This document shows positions 33,842-42,103 of a DNA stretch of 64,000 bases, one piece after another. The first letter of the stretch is position 1; each line of letters opens with the position of its first letter. Source of the DNA: Eubacterium sp. (GTDB lineage Bacteria > Bacillota > Clostridia > Oscillospirales > Acutalibacteraceae); assembly GCA_017463985.1 (NCBI GenBank), contig JAFUEH010000001.1, positions 1 through 64,000 on the forward strand, written 5' to 3'. A program made the position numbers and the translations under genes. A model generated the notes under the pieces. The model was given only the letters and a program-made list of their open reading frames with translations, did not search any database and was not told the DNA's origin.

Positions 33842-34666
33842 TTACCATGTTCGCATATAACCGATTTTATCAATACAGTCTCCGGTTATCAAAATGTTTT
33901 TTACCAGAACGGTTACCGTATTGATTAAGATAGCAGCATAGTAGTCTTTAATTGCCTCGTCTTTTTCCGTTTCTAACAGAGTATTAAGAACAAGAGAAAT
34001 ATCATTAATGTATTCTTCTTTAACACGATTTGAAGTCAGCGAGGCGCTTCTTCTGCGATAATAATATAGCGGTTGGTGGACAAAATACAGTGCTTTTGCG
34101 TTGCGGAAGAAAAAATGCAATAACAGGACATCCTCTTTATAATTAACTGCAAGGTCAGGCAACTCGGCAACACGAATCACTGTTGCTGAAAACATTTTAT
34201 TCCACAGGAAACTGTTAAAATTATCGGTTAGCATCTTACAGCGATCGGTTACCGGTACCGTTGATGTTGTATGTGCTTGTGCCGTTTTCCGGTCACCGTA
34301 ATCCAGATAATAATCGCAAGAGGCAATGGAATACGGACTTTTTTGACATTCCTGCAACAGTAACTCAGCCATATTTTCTGCCAAGTAATCATCGCCGTCA
34401 ACAAACATAACATACTCGCCGCTTACAGCGCGAAGCGCAGCGATTCGTGCCTGATAAGTCCCGCTGTTGGACTGATGAAACACTTTGATACGGCTATCAA
34501 TGGTTGCCCACTTATCACAAAGCTCCCCTGTTGTATCAGTTGATCCATCGTCCACAAGAATAATCTCTAAATGCTTATATGTTTGCCTTATAACTGAAGT
34601 GAGGCATTGATCAAGGTAAAGCTCAACATTAAATACAGGTATTATTATACTGACTAACGGCTCCAT
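33842..34666 (-). CDS. Family 2 glycosyltransferase, C-terminus possibly short
   Basis: 274 residues. GT-A fold with VSIIIPVFNVE at the N-terminus, ILVDDGSTDTT, and the metal-binding FVDGDDYL. Transfers a sugar from a nucleotide donor, usually for surface polysaccharide or glycoprotein. Family members of this shape are commonly 310-340 residues, so the C-terminus may be truncated. It is a lone gene, not in a polysaccharide cluster. GAGGAGTTTGCG precedes the start, and a terminator-bearing structured leader lies immediately upstream. Confidence 0.82.
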   Translation of the reverse strand: MEPLVSIIIPVFNVELYLDQCLTSVIRQTYKHLEIILVDDGSTDTTGELCDKWATIDSRIKVFHQSNSGTYQARIAALRAVSGEYVMFVDGDDYLAENMAELLLQECQKSPYSIASCDYYLDYGDRKTAQAHTTSTVPVTDRCKMLTDNFNSFLWNKMFSATVIRVAELPDLAVNYKEDVLLLHFFFRNAKALYFVHQPLYYYRRRSASLTSNRVKEEYINDISLVLNTLLETEKDEAIKDYYAAILINTVTVLVKNILITGDCIDKIGYMRTW

Positions 34667-34688
34667 CGCAAACTCCTCTAATAAAAAT

Positions 34689-34840
34689 GCGCAGCATCAA
34701 GCTGCGCCAAAAACGCAATGCTCAATGCTGCAACACAAATCTGATGGCTCCAAGGCACGTCAAATAAGAGCATGCATTTTTATCAAAGGAGATAAAAACA
34801 CGTGCCGTAAGAAGCCAACAATATTCAGATTTGTGTTGCA
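34689..34840 (-). ncRNA. Riboswitch-like leader RNA with terminator, copy 2
   Basis: Same layout as 4803-4959: a perfect 16-bp outer stem (34825-34840 with 34729-34744), AGCC/GGCT (34813-34816 with 34746-34749), ACGTGCC/GGCACGT (34800-34806 with 34754-34760), an apical TTTTTATC/GATAAAAA hairpin, and a GCGCAGC terminator hairpin (34689-34707) followed by ATTTTTATT just before the glycosyltransferase ribosome-binding site. Stem sequences differ from copy 1 but remain paired, which supports a conserved RNA structure. The single-stranded GC--GCTCT-ATTT is shared. Confidence 0.6.
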
Positions 34841-34899
34841 CTCATATTTTAGCATTTTCACAGCTGTTAGTCAACATGAAAGTGATGGACCCAATAAAG

Positions 34900-34928
34900 A
34901 AGGCTGGCCGATAGTGTCGGTCAGCCTT
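34900..34928 (-). terminator. Terminator after the ferredoxin-reductase gene
   Basis: 12-bp stem AAGGCTGGCCGA with TCGGTCAGCCTT (one G-T pair), loop TAGTG, followed on the minus strand by CTTTATT. Confidence 0.7.
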
Positions 34929-34938
34929 TGATGATTCT

Positions 34939-36135
34939 TTACAGAATCGGAATTTTGATTTTCAGGTCGCTTGTCGGATAGGTTGCGCAGGCATGGAACC
35001 AGCCGAACTCCTTATCCATCATCCGGCGGTCGTCGCCCACCGGAGAAACAAAGATATCGCCCTCCAGCAGCTGGGTACGGCAGAAGCCGCATTCGCCGCA
35101 GCGGCAGTGGGTATCCACCGGAATGGCCGCTCTCTCGAGCGCAACGGCTACCGGCTCGTTGCCGCTGGCTGGAATCACGGTTTCCTCCACACCGCGAACA
35201 ACCGTGATGTTAAAGGTCTTGGTTTCGTTGCCGATCGGATAGCCCGGGATCTTGGTAGAATCCACCGGATTATTCATGACGTCATGACGGAAGCGCTTTT
35301 GTCTTACGCCCATCTCGTTCATCGTCTTGCAGATCAGGTTATACATCGGCAACGGGCCGCAGAACATATAGGTCGGATCCTCGCCGGCATACTTTTCGAT
35401 CACCTCGCGGGTAACGAAGCCCTTTTCGCCCTCCCAGTCAGGATCGTCAGACAGCACGTGAACGACCTTTACGTCGTCGCAAGCCTTCTCCACTGCGTCA
35501 AGCTCCTCCTTGAGAACGATGTCGGAGGAATGAACGGAACCGTAGATGATCGTGATCTTACAGCCCTTCATTTTGCCAAAAGCGATCTCTCTTGCCATCG
35601 ACAGGAACGGTGTGATACCGCTGCCGCCGGCAAGCGCTACAATGTTCTTACTGTCGCGCAGCGGCTCCCAGTAGAAGAAGCCAAACGGCATATTTGCCTC
35701 CAGCACATCGCCCTCCTTGACATTGTCAAAGAAATAATCGGGCACAAGATATGGTCTGTTGCGGCGGATCGTCACCTCTACATAGCCGTTTTCACCGCGC
35801 GCCTCATAAGGCGCAGAGCTGATGGTGTACGGCCTTGTTAACAGGCTGTCACCGATCTGCAAACGGAAATTGATATACTGGCCTGCCTGGAATACCGGAA
35901 TATGGCCGTCGGTGGACTGCAGACGGTACAGCTTGGAGGTCGGTGAGGTATCCTTGATCATGGTTACCTTGAATTCCATCTTTGCAGGGTGCAGTTTGTC
36001 CGCCAGCTCTCTGACAAAGTCCTTCGGCTGCGGCACATCGGAGGCGTTTTCAATAACCTGATGACGGAGCGCCGTGATTCTGGAAGCACCGCCGACATCC
36101 TTCAAAAAGCCTTTAACTTTAATGCTTTTTCCCAT
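34939..36135 (-). CDS. FAD/NAD(P) ferredoxin-reductase with C-terminal 2Fe-2S domain
   Basis: 398 residues. Domains in order: a ~50-residue N-terminal extension; an FNR-type FAD domain (RPYTISSAP is the FAD-binding RxYS-like motif); an NAD(P) domain (GGSGITPFLSM, and FCGPLPMY near its end); and a plant-type 2Fe-2S ferredoxin with CRCGECGFC (about 344-352) and a final cysteine near 380. It would feed electrons from NAD(P)H to a partner. Its start codon shares one base (TAATG) with the stop of the phytoene-desaturase-like gene, so the two are translated together and likely act together. Confidence 0.88.
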   Translation of the reverse strand: MGKSIKVKGFLKDVGGASRITALRHQVIENASDVPQPKDFVRELADKLHPAKMEFKVTMIKDTSPTSKLYRLQSTDGHIPVFQAGQYINFRLQIGDSLLTRPYTISSAPYEARGENGYVEVTIRRNRPYLVPDYFFDNVKEGDVLEANMPFGFFYWEPLRDSKNIVALAGGSGITPFLSMAREIAFGKMKGCKITIIYGSVHSSDIVLKEELDAVEKACDDVKVVHVLSDDPDWEGEKGFVTREVIEKYAGEDPTYMFCGPLPMYNLICKTMNEMGVRQKRFRHDVMNNPVDSTKIPGYPIGNETKTFNITVVRGVEETVIPASGNEPVAVALERAAIPVDTHCRCGECGFCRTQLLEGDIFVSPVGDDRRMMDKEFGWFHACATYPTSDLKIKIPIL

Positions 36136-37676
36136 TATTTTGCACCCTCCTTTTTCGCCATATCTTCTAAGATTGCTTTCGCAGCTGCTCTGCCGTTGGT
36201 GACAGCAGGACCCATACCGTTACCGGACATACCGGTGGAGCCGTTGAACTCCAGACCCTCGATAAAGTGATCCTCTTCCTTCATGCCAAGGCGGGCAACG
36301 GCGTGGTTATCCATCGAATGGGTATAGCCGTAGATGCTGCCCTTCCAGGCGCCGACGTAATGAGAAATTGTCATCGGCGTGGTGATCTCAATCTCTGTAA
36401 TATTCGGACGGAAATCAATACCGGAAATCTTAATGTATTCCTCCATCATCTCATTACCGAGACGGCGCTTCAGATCAAAGTAATCCTCCTCTTTCACGCC
36501 CTCAAAGGCGGTGACAGGCACCAGCGCGGTAATAGAAACCTGGGTGTAGCCCTCCGGCACACAGTCCGGATTGGCGTAGTTCAGGCAGATCGTAGTGATA
36601 TAATTATACGGCTCGGTGATATTCTTGTAGTTCTCCCAAATCTCGTTCGTATCCATGGTGGTACCGGAGAAGGTGGAGTAATTCATCAGGCCGTTTTCCT
36701 CAGGCGTACCCTCCAGGACCGCAATCAGCGACACCGGACATACGGAAAGATGCAAGCCGTTGATCAGCTTGATCGCGCCCTTCGGCACTTCGCTGAGCGG
36801 TTCGATCATCTGGGTGTAAACCTTGTTGGGATACGGCGCAGAAACCACGTAATCGCAATGGATTTCGTCGCCGTTCTTCGTTCTGACGCCGTAAACCTCG
36901 CCGTTCTTGACAAGAATCTTTTCGACCTCCTGCTTGAATTCAAACTGGCCGCCGTTCTCCTCGATCTTCTTTTCCATCTTCATGCTCATCTCGTGCGAAT
37001 AACCGCGGCAGACATAGCTGCCGGTCAGGTAGTCTGCCATCAGGAACGCATAGATCGTAAACGGCAGATCGTCCATTCTGTTACCGACGTAGATCCAGTA
37101 CGGCGTGATCATTTCTACCGCCTTCTTCGGCAGGTTAAAGGTATTGATCACCTCGGTCGCAGAATAACCGACGGTCTTAACAAAATCAGGATGCTTCAGC
37201 AGCATCTGCACCTTGCTCATGGGGGTAACGGACAGGATATTCATGCTGTCATAGACTCTGCGGCAGAGCAGGAACAGCTCGTGTACCTTCTCATAAGTAC
37301 CGGGTACCACTGCGTCCACTTCCTTCGCCGCCTTTTCATAGCCGTCGTGAATGATCGCGTCGATGCCCGAATTCGGCAGCGCAACGCGGTAACATTCCGG
37401 CACGGGAAGCCAGTCGATATCCACGCCCATGTCGTCAAAAAACTGACCGACCTTCAGACGCTTGCCCGGCTTACCGATGGACATCATTTCGTGCAGGGTC
37501 GCCTCGATTTCAAAGCCGTTTCTGACGAAATCCGTGGCAAGGCCGCCAGGCAGATTATGCTTTTCCAGGATCAGGATATCCTTCACGCCCTTGTCCTGCA
37601 GATGCAGGGCTGTTGACATACCGGAAAGCGCACCGCCGATGATGACCACATCGTAATGATCTTTAAAAAAGCTCAT
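36135..37676 (-). CDS. CrtI/phytoene-desaturase-like FAD oxidoreductase
   Basis: 513 residues. N-terminal dinucleotide-binding motif IIGGALSGMSTALHLQDKG (about 12-31), a LEKHNLPGG segment typical of carotenoid desaturases and all-trans-retinol saturases, and a C-terminal FAD-closing segment (GLEFNGSTGMSGNGMGPAVTNGRAAA). It may saturate or desaturate a lipid or isoprenoid. No carotenoid synthase genes are present. Translationally coupled to the reductase gene; the third FAD gene lies upstream behind a terminator. Confidence 0.8.
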   Translation of the reverse strand: MSFFKDHYDVVIIGGALSGMSTALHLQDKGVKDILILEKHNLPGGLATDFVRNGFEIEATLHEMMSIGKPGKRLKVGQFFDDMGVDIDWLPVPECYRVALPNSGIDAIIHDGYEKAAKEVDAVVPGTYEKVHELFLLCRRVYDSMNILSVTPMSKVQMLLKHPDFVKTVGYSATEVINTFNLPKKAVEMITPYWIYVGNRMDDLPFTIYAFLMADYLTGSYVCRGYSHEMSMKMEKKIEENGGQFEFKQEVEKILVKNGEVYGVRTKNGDEIHCDYVVSAPYPNKVYTQMIEPLSEVPKGAIKLINGLHLSVCPVSLIAVLEGTPEENGLMNYSTFSGTTMDTNEIWENYKNITEPYNYITTICLNYANPDCVPEGYTQVSITALVPVTAFEGVKEEDYFDLKRRLGNEMMEEYIKISGIDFRPNITEIEITTPMTISHYVGAWKGSIYGYTHSMDNHAVARLGMKEEDHFIEGLEFNGSTGMSGNGMGPAVTNGRAAAKAILEDMAKKEGAK

Positions 37677-37712
37677 ATTCTTTTCCTTTCAAACAATCGT
37701 ATTTGTCATTCA

Positions 37713-37740
37713 AAAAACGGGAAGGGGCTGGCCCCTCCCC
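37713..37740 (-). terminator. Terminator between the two FAD oxidoreductase genes
   Basis: GC-rich stem GGGAAGGGGC/GCCCCTCCC, followed on the minus strand by GTTTTTTG. The T run is strong, so the downstream pair may have its own promoter or depend on readthrough. Confidence 0.75.
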
Positions 37741-37760
37741 ATTTATATAAGGTTTAATGC

Positions 37761-39149
37761 TTAGAAGAAACGCTCAACCAGCTCTCTGGAGTATTCGGCT
37801 GTTTCATCCATGTCACCGAAGGACATGATTTCACCTGCATAGAAGGTGTCATACTTATCCTGCATAGCCTCTACCTTGTCATACCAGCCTGCTGCGTAAT
37901 CTTCGCTGAATACGTGCGGGAAGTAGTAAACGCTCCACTCGTTCACAACGTTGGAAGCCGGGTTATGCATGGTCTTGAGGTCATCAAGAACCTGCTGCTT
38001 GCACTCGTCATACGGAATTTCTTCGCTATTTCTGTGCTTACGAAGGGCATAAGTAGTGATAACCTGATCCTTGGTGTCCTTCCAACGACGATAGTAAACC
38101 ATCAGCTTGCCAAGGGTTTCCGGCGTCATGTTGTCGAATACATAGTAAGAGATGTCAGGATGATCCTCAGGCTTGGTCTCAACAGCGAGTACGTCATAGC
38201 GCTCGTAATCGATCTTGGAGAACAGCTCCATCTCGTCGTCACGGGTATCAAAGTAATCAACCATACCAATCTGTCCGTCGTCACGCTTGTTCGGGATGTA
38301 CAGCGGCGCAGTAACGATGATCTTGTCGTATTCCTCAACCTCACCGTTAACGGTAACGTAAACCTTGCCGTCCTTACGCTCTACCTTTTCGATGGTGGAG
38401 TTCAGTCTTGCCGGGTTCTTGAGGTGGTCATTCAGTCTTTCCCAGATGGACTGTGTGCCGTCCTTCCAGGTCCACAGATTGATGTTAACGAAGTTCATGG
38501 TGGTCTGGAAGTCAAGATACTTCAGAACATAAGCAGCCGGAATTTCGTCGAAATAGCCGTAACCAAAGGAAGTGAAGGGGCCGATCCATACCTTCTGGGT
38601 CAGCTCAACGCCTTCCATCTCGCACCAATCCTTGAAGGGCATCGTCAGGTTCTTCAGGTTCGGGTTAACACCGCTGACAGGCTCACGCTTTGCGTTCTGC
38701 TGTGAGAAGCCTTCATATCTGCCTTCGGCAACGCCGCGGTGACCGTTAAGGTCATAGCCCTTGTACTTGGTTTCCAGGATCTCAGCCAGCTTCTTGGTCT
38801 GCTTCTTCATCTTCATCAGCTGCGGGATCTTGGTGATGTTCTTCTTGGGATTGAACGGCTCGATCACATTACCGTTACCGTCCTTGTAGTTTCTGTTAAG
38901 CTTCGGGCCGTCGTGGGTGAAGCCGCAGAACTCCTCAACGTCATGAACAGCATAGTAAGACGGAACACCCATGATAGCGCCCATCTCATAACGTCTGCCG
39001 TTGTAGGTCGGGGACCAGCACTTGCCGCCTACGCGGTCAAGTCTTTCAAGAATGGTATAGTTCTCGTAGCCTTTTTTCTCGAGATACATACCTGCTGAAA
39101 GTCCGGCCGGACCACCGCCGATGATACAAATGCGAATGTCTTTTTCCAT
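37761..39149 (-). CDS. NAD(P)/FAD-dependent amine-oxidase-like oxidoreductase
   Basis: 462 residues. N-terminal FAD motif IIGGGPAGLSAGMYLEKKG, RVGGKCWSP in the second FAD contact, and a C-terminal GEIMSFGDMDETAEYS segment. It belongs to the broad flavin amine-oxidase/protoporphyrinogen-oxidase group; the substrate cannot be read. The start at 39149 follows GGAGGAATAAAAA. Its promoter resembles that of the iron-sulfur flavoprotein paralogue 2. It is divergent from the acyl ligase gene. Confidence 0.8.
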   Translation of the reverse strand: MEKDIRICIIGGGPAGLSAGMYLEKKGYENYTILERLDRVGGKCWSPTYNGRRYEMGAIMGVPSYYAVHDVEEFCGFTHDGPKLNRNYKDGNGNVIEPFNPKKNITKIPQLMKMKKQTKKLAEILETKYKGYDLNGHRGVAEGRYEGFSQQNAKREPVSGVNPNLKNLTMPFKDWCEMEGVELTQKVWIGPFTSFGYGYFDEIPAAYVLKYLDFQTTMNFVNINLWTWKDGTQSIWERLNDHLKNPARLNSTIEKVERKDGKVYVTVNGEVEEYDKIIVTAPLYIPNKRDDGQIGMVDYFDTRDDEMELFSKIDYERYDVLAVETKPEDHPDISYYVFDNMTPETLGKLMVYYRRWKDTKDQVITTYALRKHRNSEEIPYDECKQQVLDDLKTMHNPASNVVNEWSVYYFPHVFSEDYAAGWYDKVEAMQDKYDTFYAGEIMSFGDMDETAEYSRELVERFF

Positions 39150-39193
39150 TTTTTATTCCTCCGTTTAAAGATTGATAAAATTATCGCAAATTC

Positions 39194-39222
39194 ATTATAT
39201 AATACTTTCGCGCAAATTGCAC
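39194..39222 (-). promoter_or_regulatory. Sigma-A promoter of the amine-oxidase-like gene
   Basis: Minus-strand GTGCAA, 17-bp spacer, TATAAT with GAATT after it, as at 32255-32283. Confidence 0.55.
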
Positions 39223-39329
39223 TACTTTTTTATAAATTTTTTTGAATTTCTTGAAAATTTTTACAAAAGGTCTACAAATACAGGCACAAATATGTTAAAA
39301 TAATCAAAACTTGAGTAGGAGATGACGCG

Positions 39330-40700
39330 ATGAGATTTCAAAGCTTTGTTCAAATGCTCACATACTATGCGCAAAACGGGAACGGCACGGCGCTGATCTA
39401 TGATGTGAACGGTGAACGGCATACGCTCACCTACAGTGCGCTGCTGGAACGGGTACAGCGCTGCGCAGACGAGCTGCGCGCAACCGGCAAGACCAGCATA
39501 GGTATTCTTTGCACTGCCGATTTGGAATGCATCGTAACCATCTTTGCCGCGGCTGCAGCAAAAATGCAGGTAGTGATGCTGGATGGCGGACTGAATGATG
39601 CCGCACTTACCAAGCTGGTACAGGCGGCAGACGTGGATATGCTGTTAGGAACGAATCCGGCAACGATGGCGGCATTAACGCCGTATCTGACAGAGGGCGT
39701 TGAAGCCGATGCCGGCAGAATACTGTTCTTCACCTCCGGCACAACCAGCATGTCTAAAGCGGTTGTTCTAACAGAAGAGAGCCTTTGCGCAAGCGCCTAT
39801 AACGGCTCGGCAAAGCTGCCGCTGACGCCGGACGATACGCTCTTGTGTCTCCTTCCGCTGGCGCATGTATTCGGTTTTGTGTGCTCGCTGCTGTGGGGGC
39901 TTTCCTGCGGTGCCGCCGTCGCCTTGAGCCGCGGTGCGCACTATATGCCTTTTGACCTGCAGTATTTTGACCCGACGGCGGTATCCGTCGTGCCGATGCT
40001 GCTCGGATTCCTGCTCAAGCAAAAGCTGCTCAACGACCGGTTGTCGCTGATTTTAGTCGGCGCCGGCGACTGTCCGCAGTCGCTGCTCGACGCAGCAGCC
40101 GCGATGGGCAAGCGCGTCAGCTTCGGTTACGGGCTGACGGAAACCAGCTCCGGCGTCGCAATCAGCGTTTCAGGCGATCCGCACGCGATGGAGATCTGTC
40201 CAGACGACACGATAGAGATTGCGCCGGACGGTGAAATTCTAATCCAAGCGCCTACCTGCATCATGCAGGGATATTATAAGGATCAGGAGAGCACGGACGC
40301 CGTGCTGCAGGACGGCTGGTTCCATTCCGGCGATCTTGGCTATCTTGACCACGACGGCCGGCTCCATATCACCGGCAGAAAAAAGGAAATGCTGGTACTG
40401 CCCAACGGTACGAAAATTTTCTTGCCTGATTATGAGCACGAGCTTGCCAAGGCGCTCGATAATGCCGAGCTTGCTGTGATTTTGCTCAAAGCAAAGCCGG
40501 TGCTCGTGATTCAGGAGCTGCCGGAAAAGCGCAAGGAGCTGATGGACAAGGTGGCACAGGCGATGAAAAAGCTGCCGCGCGCACACCAAATTGCAGATGT
40601 TATTTTCACCGATCAGCCGCTCCCGCGAACGGCAACGGGTAAAATAAAAAGATGGGAAATCCAAAAAACGGAGGAAGAAAAAAATGGCAAAGCTGAGTAG
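39330..40700 (+). CDS. AMP-binding acyl-CoA/acyl-ACP synthetase
   Basis: 456 residues. Adenylate-forming fold with the phosphate loop FTSGTTSMSKAV, YGLTETSSG, the GDLGYLDHDG hinge and a C-terminal lysine in RTATGKIKRW. It activates a carboxylic acid as acyl-AMP, probably to load it on the acyl carrier protein encoded next: its stop codon lies 17 bases inside the ACP gene. It is short for an acyl-CoA synthetase (usually 500 or more), in line with ACP-loading ligases. GTAGGAGATGACGCG precedes the start. Confidence 0.88.
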   Translation: MRFQSFVQMLTYYAQNGNGTALIYDVNGERHTLTYSALLERVQRCADELRATGKTSIGILCTADLECIVTIFAAAAAKMQVVMLDGGLNDAALTKLVQAADVDMLLGTNPATMAALTPYLTEGVEADAGRILFFTSGTTSMSKAVVLTEESLCASAYNGSAKLPLTPDDTLLCLLPLAHVFGFVCSLLWGLSCGAAVALSRGAHYMPFDLQYFDPTAVSVVPMLLGFLLKQKLLNDRLSLILVGAGDCPQSLLDAAAAMGKRVSFGYGLTETSSGVAISVSGDPHAMEICPDDTIEIAPDGEILIQAPTCIMQGYYKDQESTDAVLQDGWFHSGDLGYLDHDGRLHITGRKKEMLVLPNGTKIFLPDYEHELAKALDNAELAVILLKAKPVLVIQELPEKRKELMDKVAQAMKKLPRAHQIADVIFTDQPLPRTATGKIKRWEIQKTEEEKNGKAE

Positions 40701-40938
40701 AACAGAGATTTTACAAGAAATTGTTGCAGCAATTTATGACTGCCAGCCGGAGCTGGAAGGAACACAAATCGATGAAAATACAAACATCAATACCGATCTT
40801 GGTATTGATTCCATGGGCATGATTATGATTATTACCCGTTTGGAGGGCAACTTTGACATCATGGTGCCGCAGCAGGAGTGGGACAGCCTTTCCACGCTTG
40901 CCGATGTGGTCAATGCCTTTGAATCAAGAATGGATTAA
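40684..40938 (+). CDS. Acyl carrier protein
   Basis: 84 residues. Acidic four-helix carrier with the phosphopantetheine serine in DLGIDSMGM (Ser43). Carries an acyl chain as thioester for the flanking ligase and thioesterase. It overlaps the ligase gene by 17 bases and has GGAGGAAGAAAAA upstream. As a dedicated ACP away from fatty-acid synthesis genes it probably serves a special acyl product. Confidence 0.92.
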   Translation: MAKLSRTEILQEIVAAIYDCQPELEGTQIDENTNINTDLGIDSMGMIMIITRLEGNFDIMVPQQEWDSLSTLADVVNAFESRMD

Positions 40939-40947
40939 CAGGGCAGT

Positions 40948-41658
40948 ATGGACTTTTACGAAAAGGAATATATCATTCAAAGCTCGGAAGTTGATATGTA
41001 TCGCCGGCTGCGTGTTTCACAGCTCTTTACCTTCACGCAGGAGGCGGCGATTCATCACACCGAGGCGCTCGGCGCCGGCAGGGCCAAGACGCTGGATCGG
41101 GGCTTTCTTTGGGTCGTCACGATGCAGCACGCCGAGATCAGTCGCCTGCCGGAATATGACGAAAGGATCAAGCTCGTATCCTGGGCAGGCAAGACGATGC
41201 ACGTGATATTCCCGCGCCATTACGAGATCTACGACGAAAGCGGCGAATGTATTATTCGCGGCAGCGCGCTGTGGATGCTGATGGATCGGAACACAAGGAG
41301 CATGATCTTCCCTGACGCAGAGGGAATCGCGATCAACGGCATCGTCACCGGACGGGAGTACCCGCTGCCGAAGCCGCTGAAGCCGGAGGCTACCGACAGC
41401 AGTAAAGACTTTACGGTCCCGTACAGCTATTCCGACATCAACGGTCACTTGACCAACACGCGGTATTTTGATATTGCAGAGGATATGACCGCACCGGCAG
41501 CCGCCGGCAAAACGCCGCACTACGTTGCGGCAGAATACAACGGCGAGGCGCGCTACGGCGATCGCTTTGACATTGCCTTGGCCGCCACGGACAGCACCGT
41601 GTTCCTGTCCGGCACCAAGGACGGCAAAAAGCTGTTCAAATTAAAAATGGAATACTAA
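40948..41658 (+). CDS. Acyl-ACP thioesterase (FatA-like)
   Basis: 236 residues with two hotdog domains. Features include the first-domain helix FTFTQEAAIHHTEALG and the second-domain catalytic region PYSYSDINGHLTNTRYFD with the Asn/His pair. It releases free fatty acid from acyl-ACP. It starts 9 bases after the ACP gene. With the ligase it could form a load-and-release cycle around the ACP, while the divergent FAD enzymes change the acyl chain; this link is inferred from position only. Confidence 0.9.
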   Translation: MDFYEKEYIIQSSEVDMYRRLRVSQLFTFTQEAAIHHTEALGAGRAKTLDRGFLWVVTMQHAEISRLPEYDERIKLVSWAGKTMHVIFPRHYEIYDESGECIIRGSALWMLMDRNTRSMIFPDAEGIAINGIVTGREYPLPKPLKPEATDSSKDFTVPYSYSDINGHLTNTRYFDIAEDMTAPAAAGKTPHYVAAEYNGEARYGDRFDIALAATDSTVFLSGTKDGKKLFKLKMEY

Positions 41659-41694
41659 AAAACCGCTGTGAGCGCAAGGCTCGCAGCGGTTTTT
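41659..41694. terminator. Bidirectional terminator between the thioesterase gene and the GTPase-system operon
   Basis: Stem AAAACCGCTGTGAGC (from 41659) with GCTCGCAGCGGTTTT (to 41694), one G-T pair; A and T runs on the flanks. It ends both the plus-strand operon and the 22-kb minus-strand operon. Confidence 0.85.
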
Positions 41695-41701
41695 GATTTA
41701 T

Positions 41702-42103
41702 TCAAAGTGATAAGGCATTTACATACGTCTCAACGGCTTCGTACAATGGAAGCAGAAGGGCAGATTCCGCTTTTGTCACCAGCGTCTTGACATCGTCAAG
41801 GCAGGTCGGTTCCTTCGACAGCGCTGCCGCTGCATTGATATAATCAATCGGGGACCACTCCGGCTCCTCCACCTCTTCTATAGGAATTGTCACCGCTGCC
41901 GGTGTCGCAGCGATGCGCTGTACCTGACCCTCAGCATCACCGATTAAGATACCGCTGACACGGCACAAGCAAGTTTCCTCCTGTTCCTCCGCCTCAAAGA
42001 GGAACAGCACATCCTTTGTCGCTACAGAAAAAGGCAACGCCGGTGTTTCACTCATGTAGACATGATGACGAAGATTATTCCATCGTTCTGTCAGATTCAT
42101 CAT
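41702..42103 (-). CDS. Small acidic protein of unknown function, last gene of the GTPase-system operon
   Basis: 133 residues, no signal peptide or membrane segment. N-terminal half is beta-rich (CLCRVSGILIGDAEGQVQRI), C-terminal half helical. Not recognised. Its ATG overlaps the stop of the protease-domain protein gene (ATGATGA) with AGGAGG inside that gene's end, so the two are translationally coupled. A small soluble protein coupled behind a putative effector recalls an immunity or chaperone gene; this is inference. Confidence 0.7.
   Translation of the reverse strand: MMNLTERWNNLRHHVYMSETPALPFSVATKDVLFLFEAEEQEETCLCRVSGILIGDAEGQVQRIAATPAAVTIPIEEVEEPEWSPIDYINAAAALSKEPTCLDDVKTLVTKAESALLLPLYEAVETYVNALSL

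Noticed and set aside
33610-33873. 87-codon minus-strand frame after the glycosyltransferase
   Set aside because: It overlaps the glycosyltransferase end in another frame and lacks a start signal; no domain seen.
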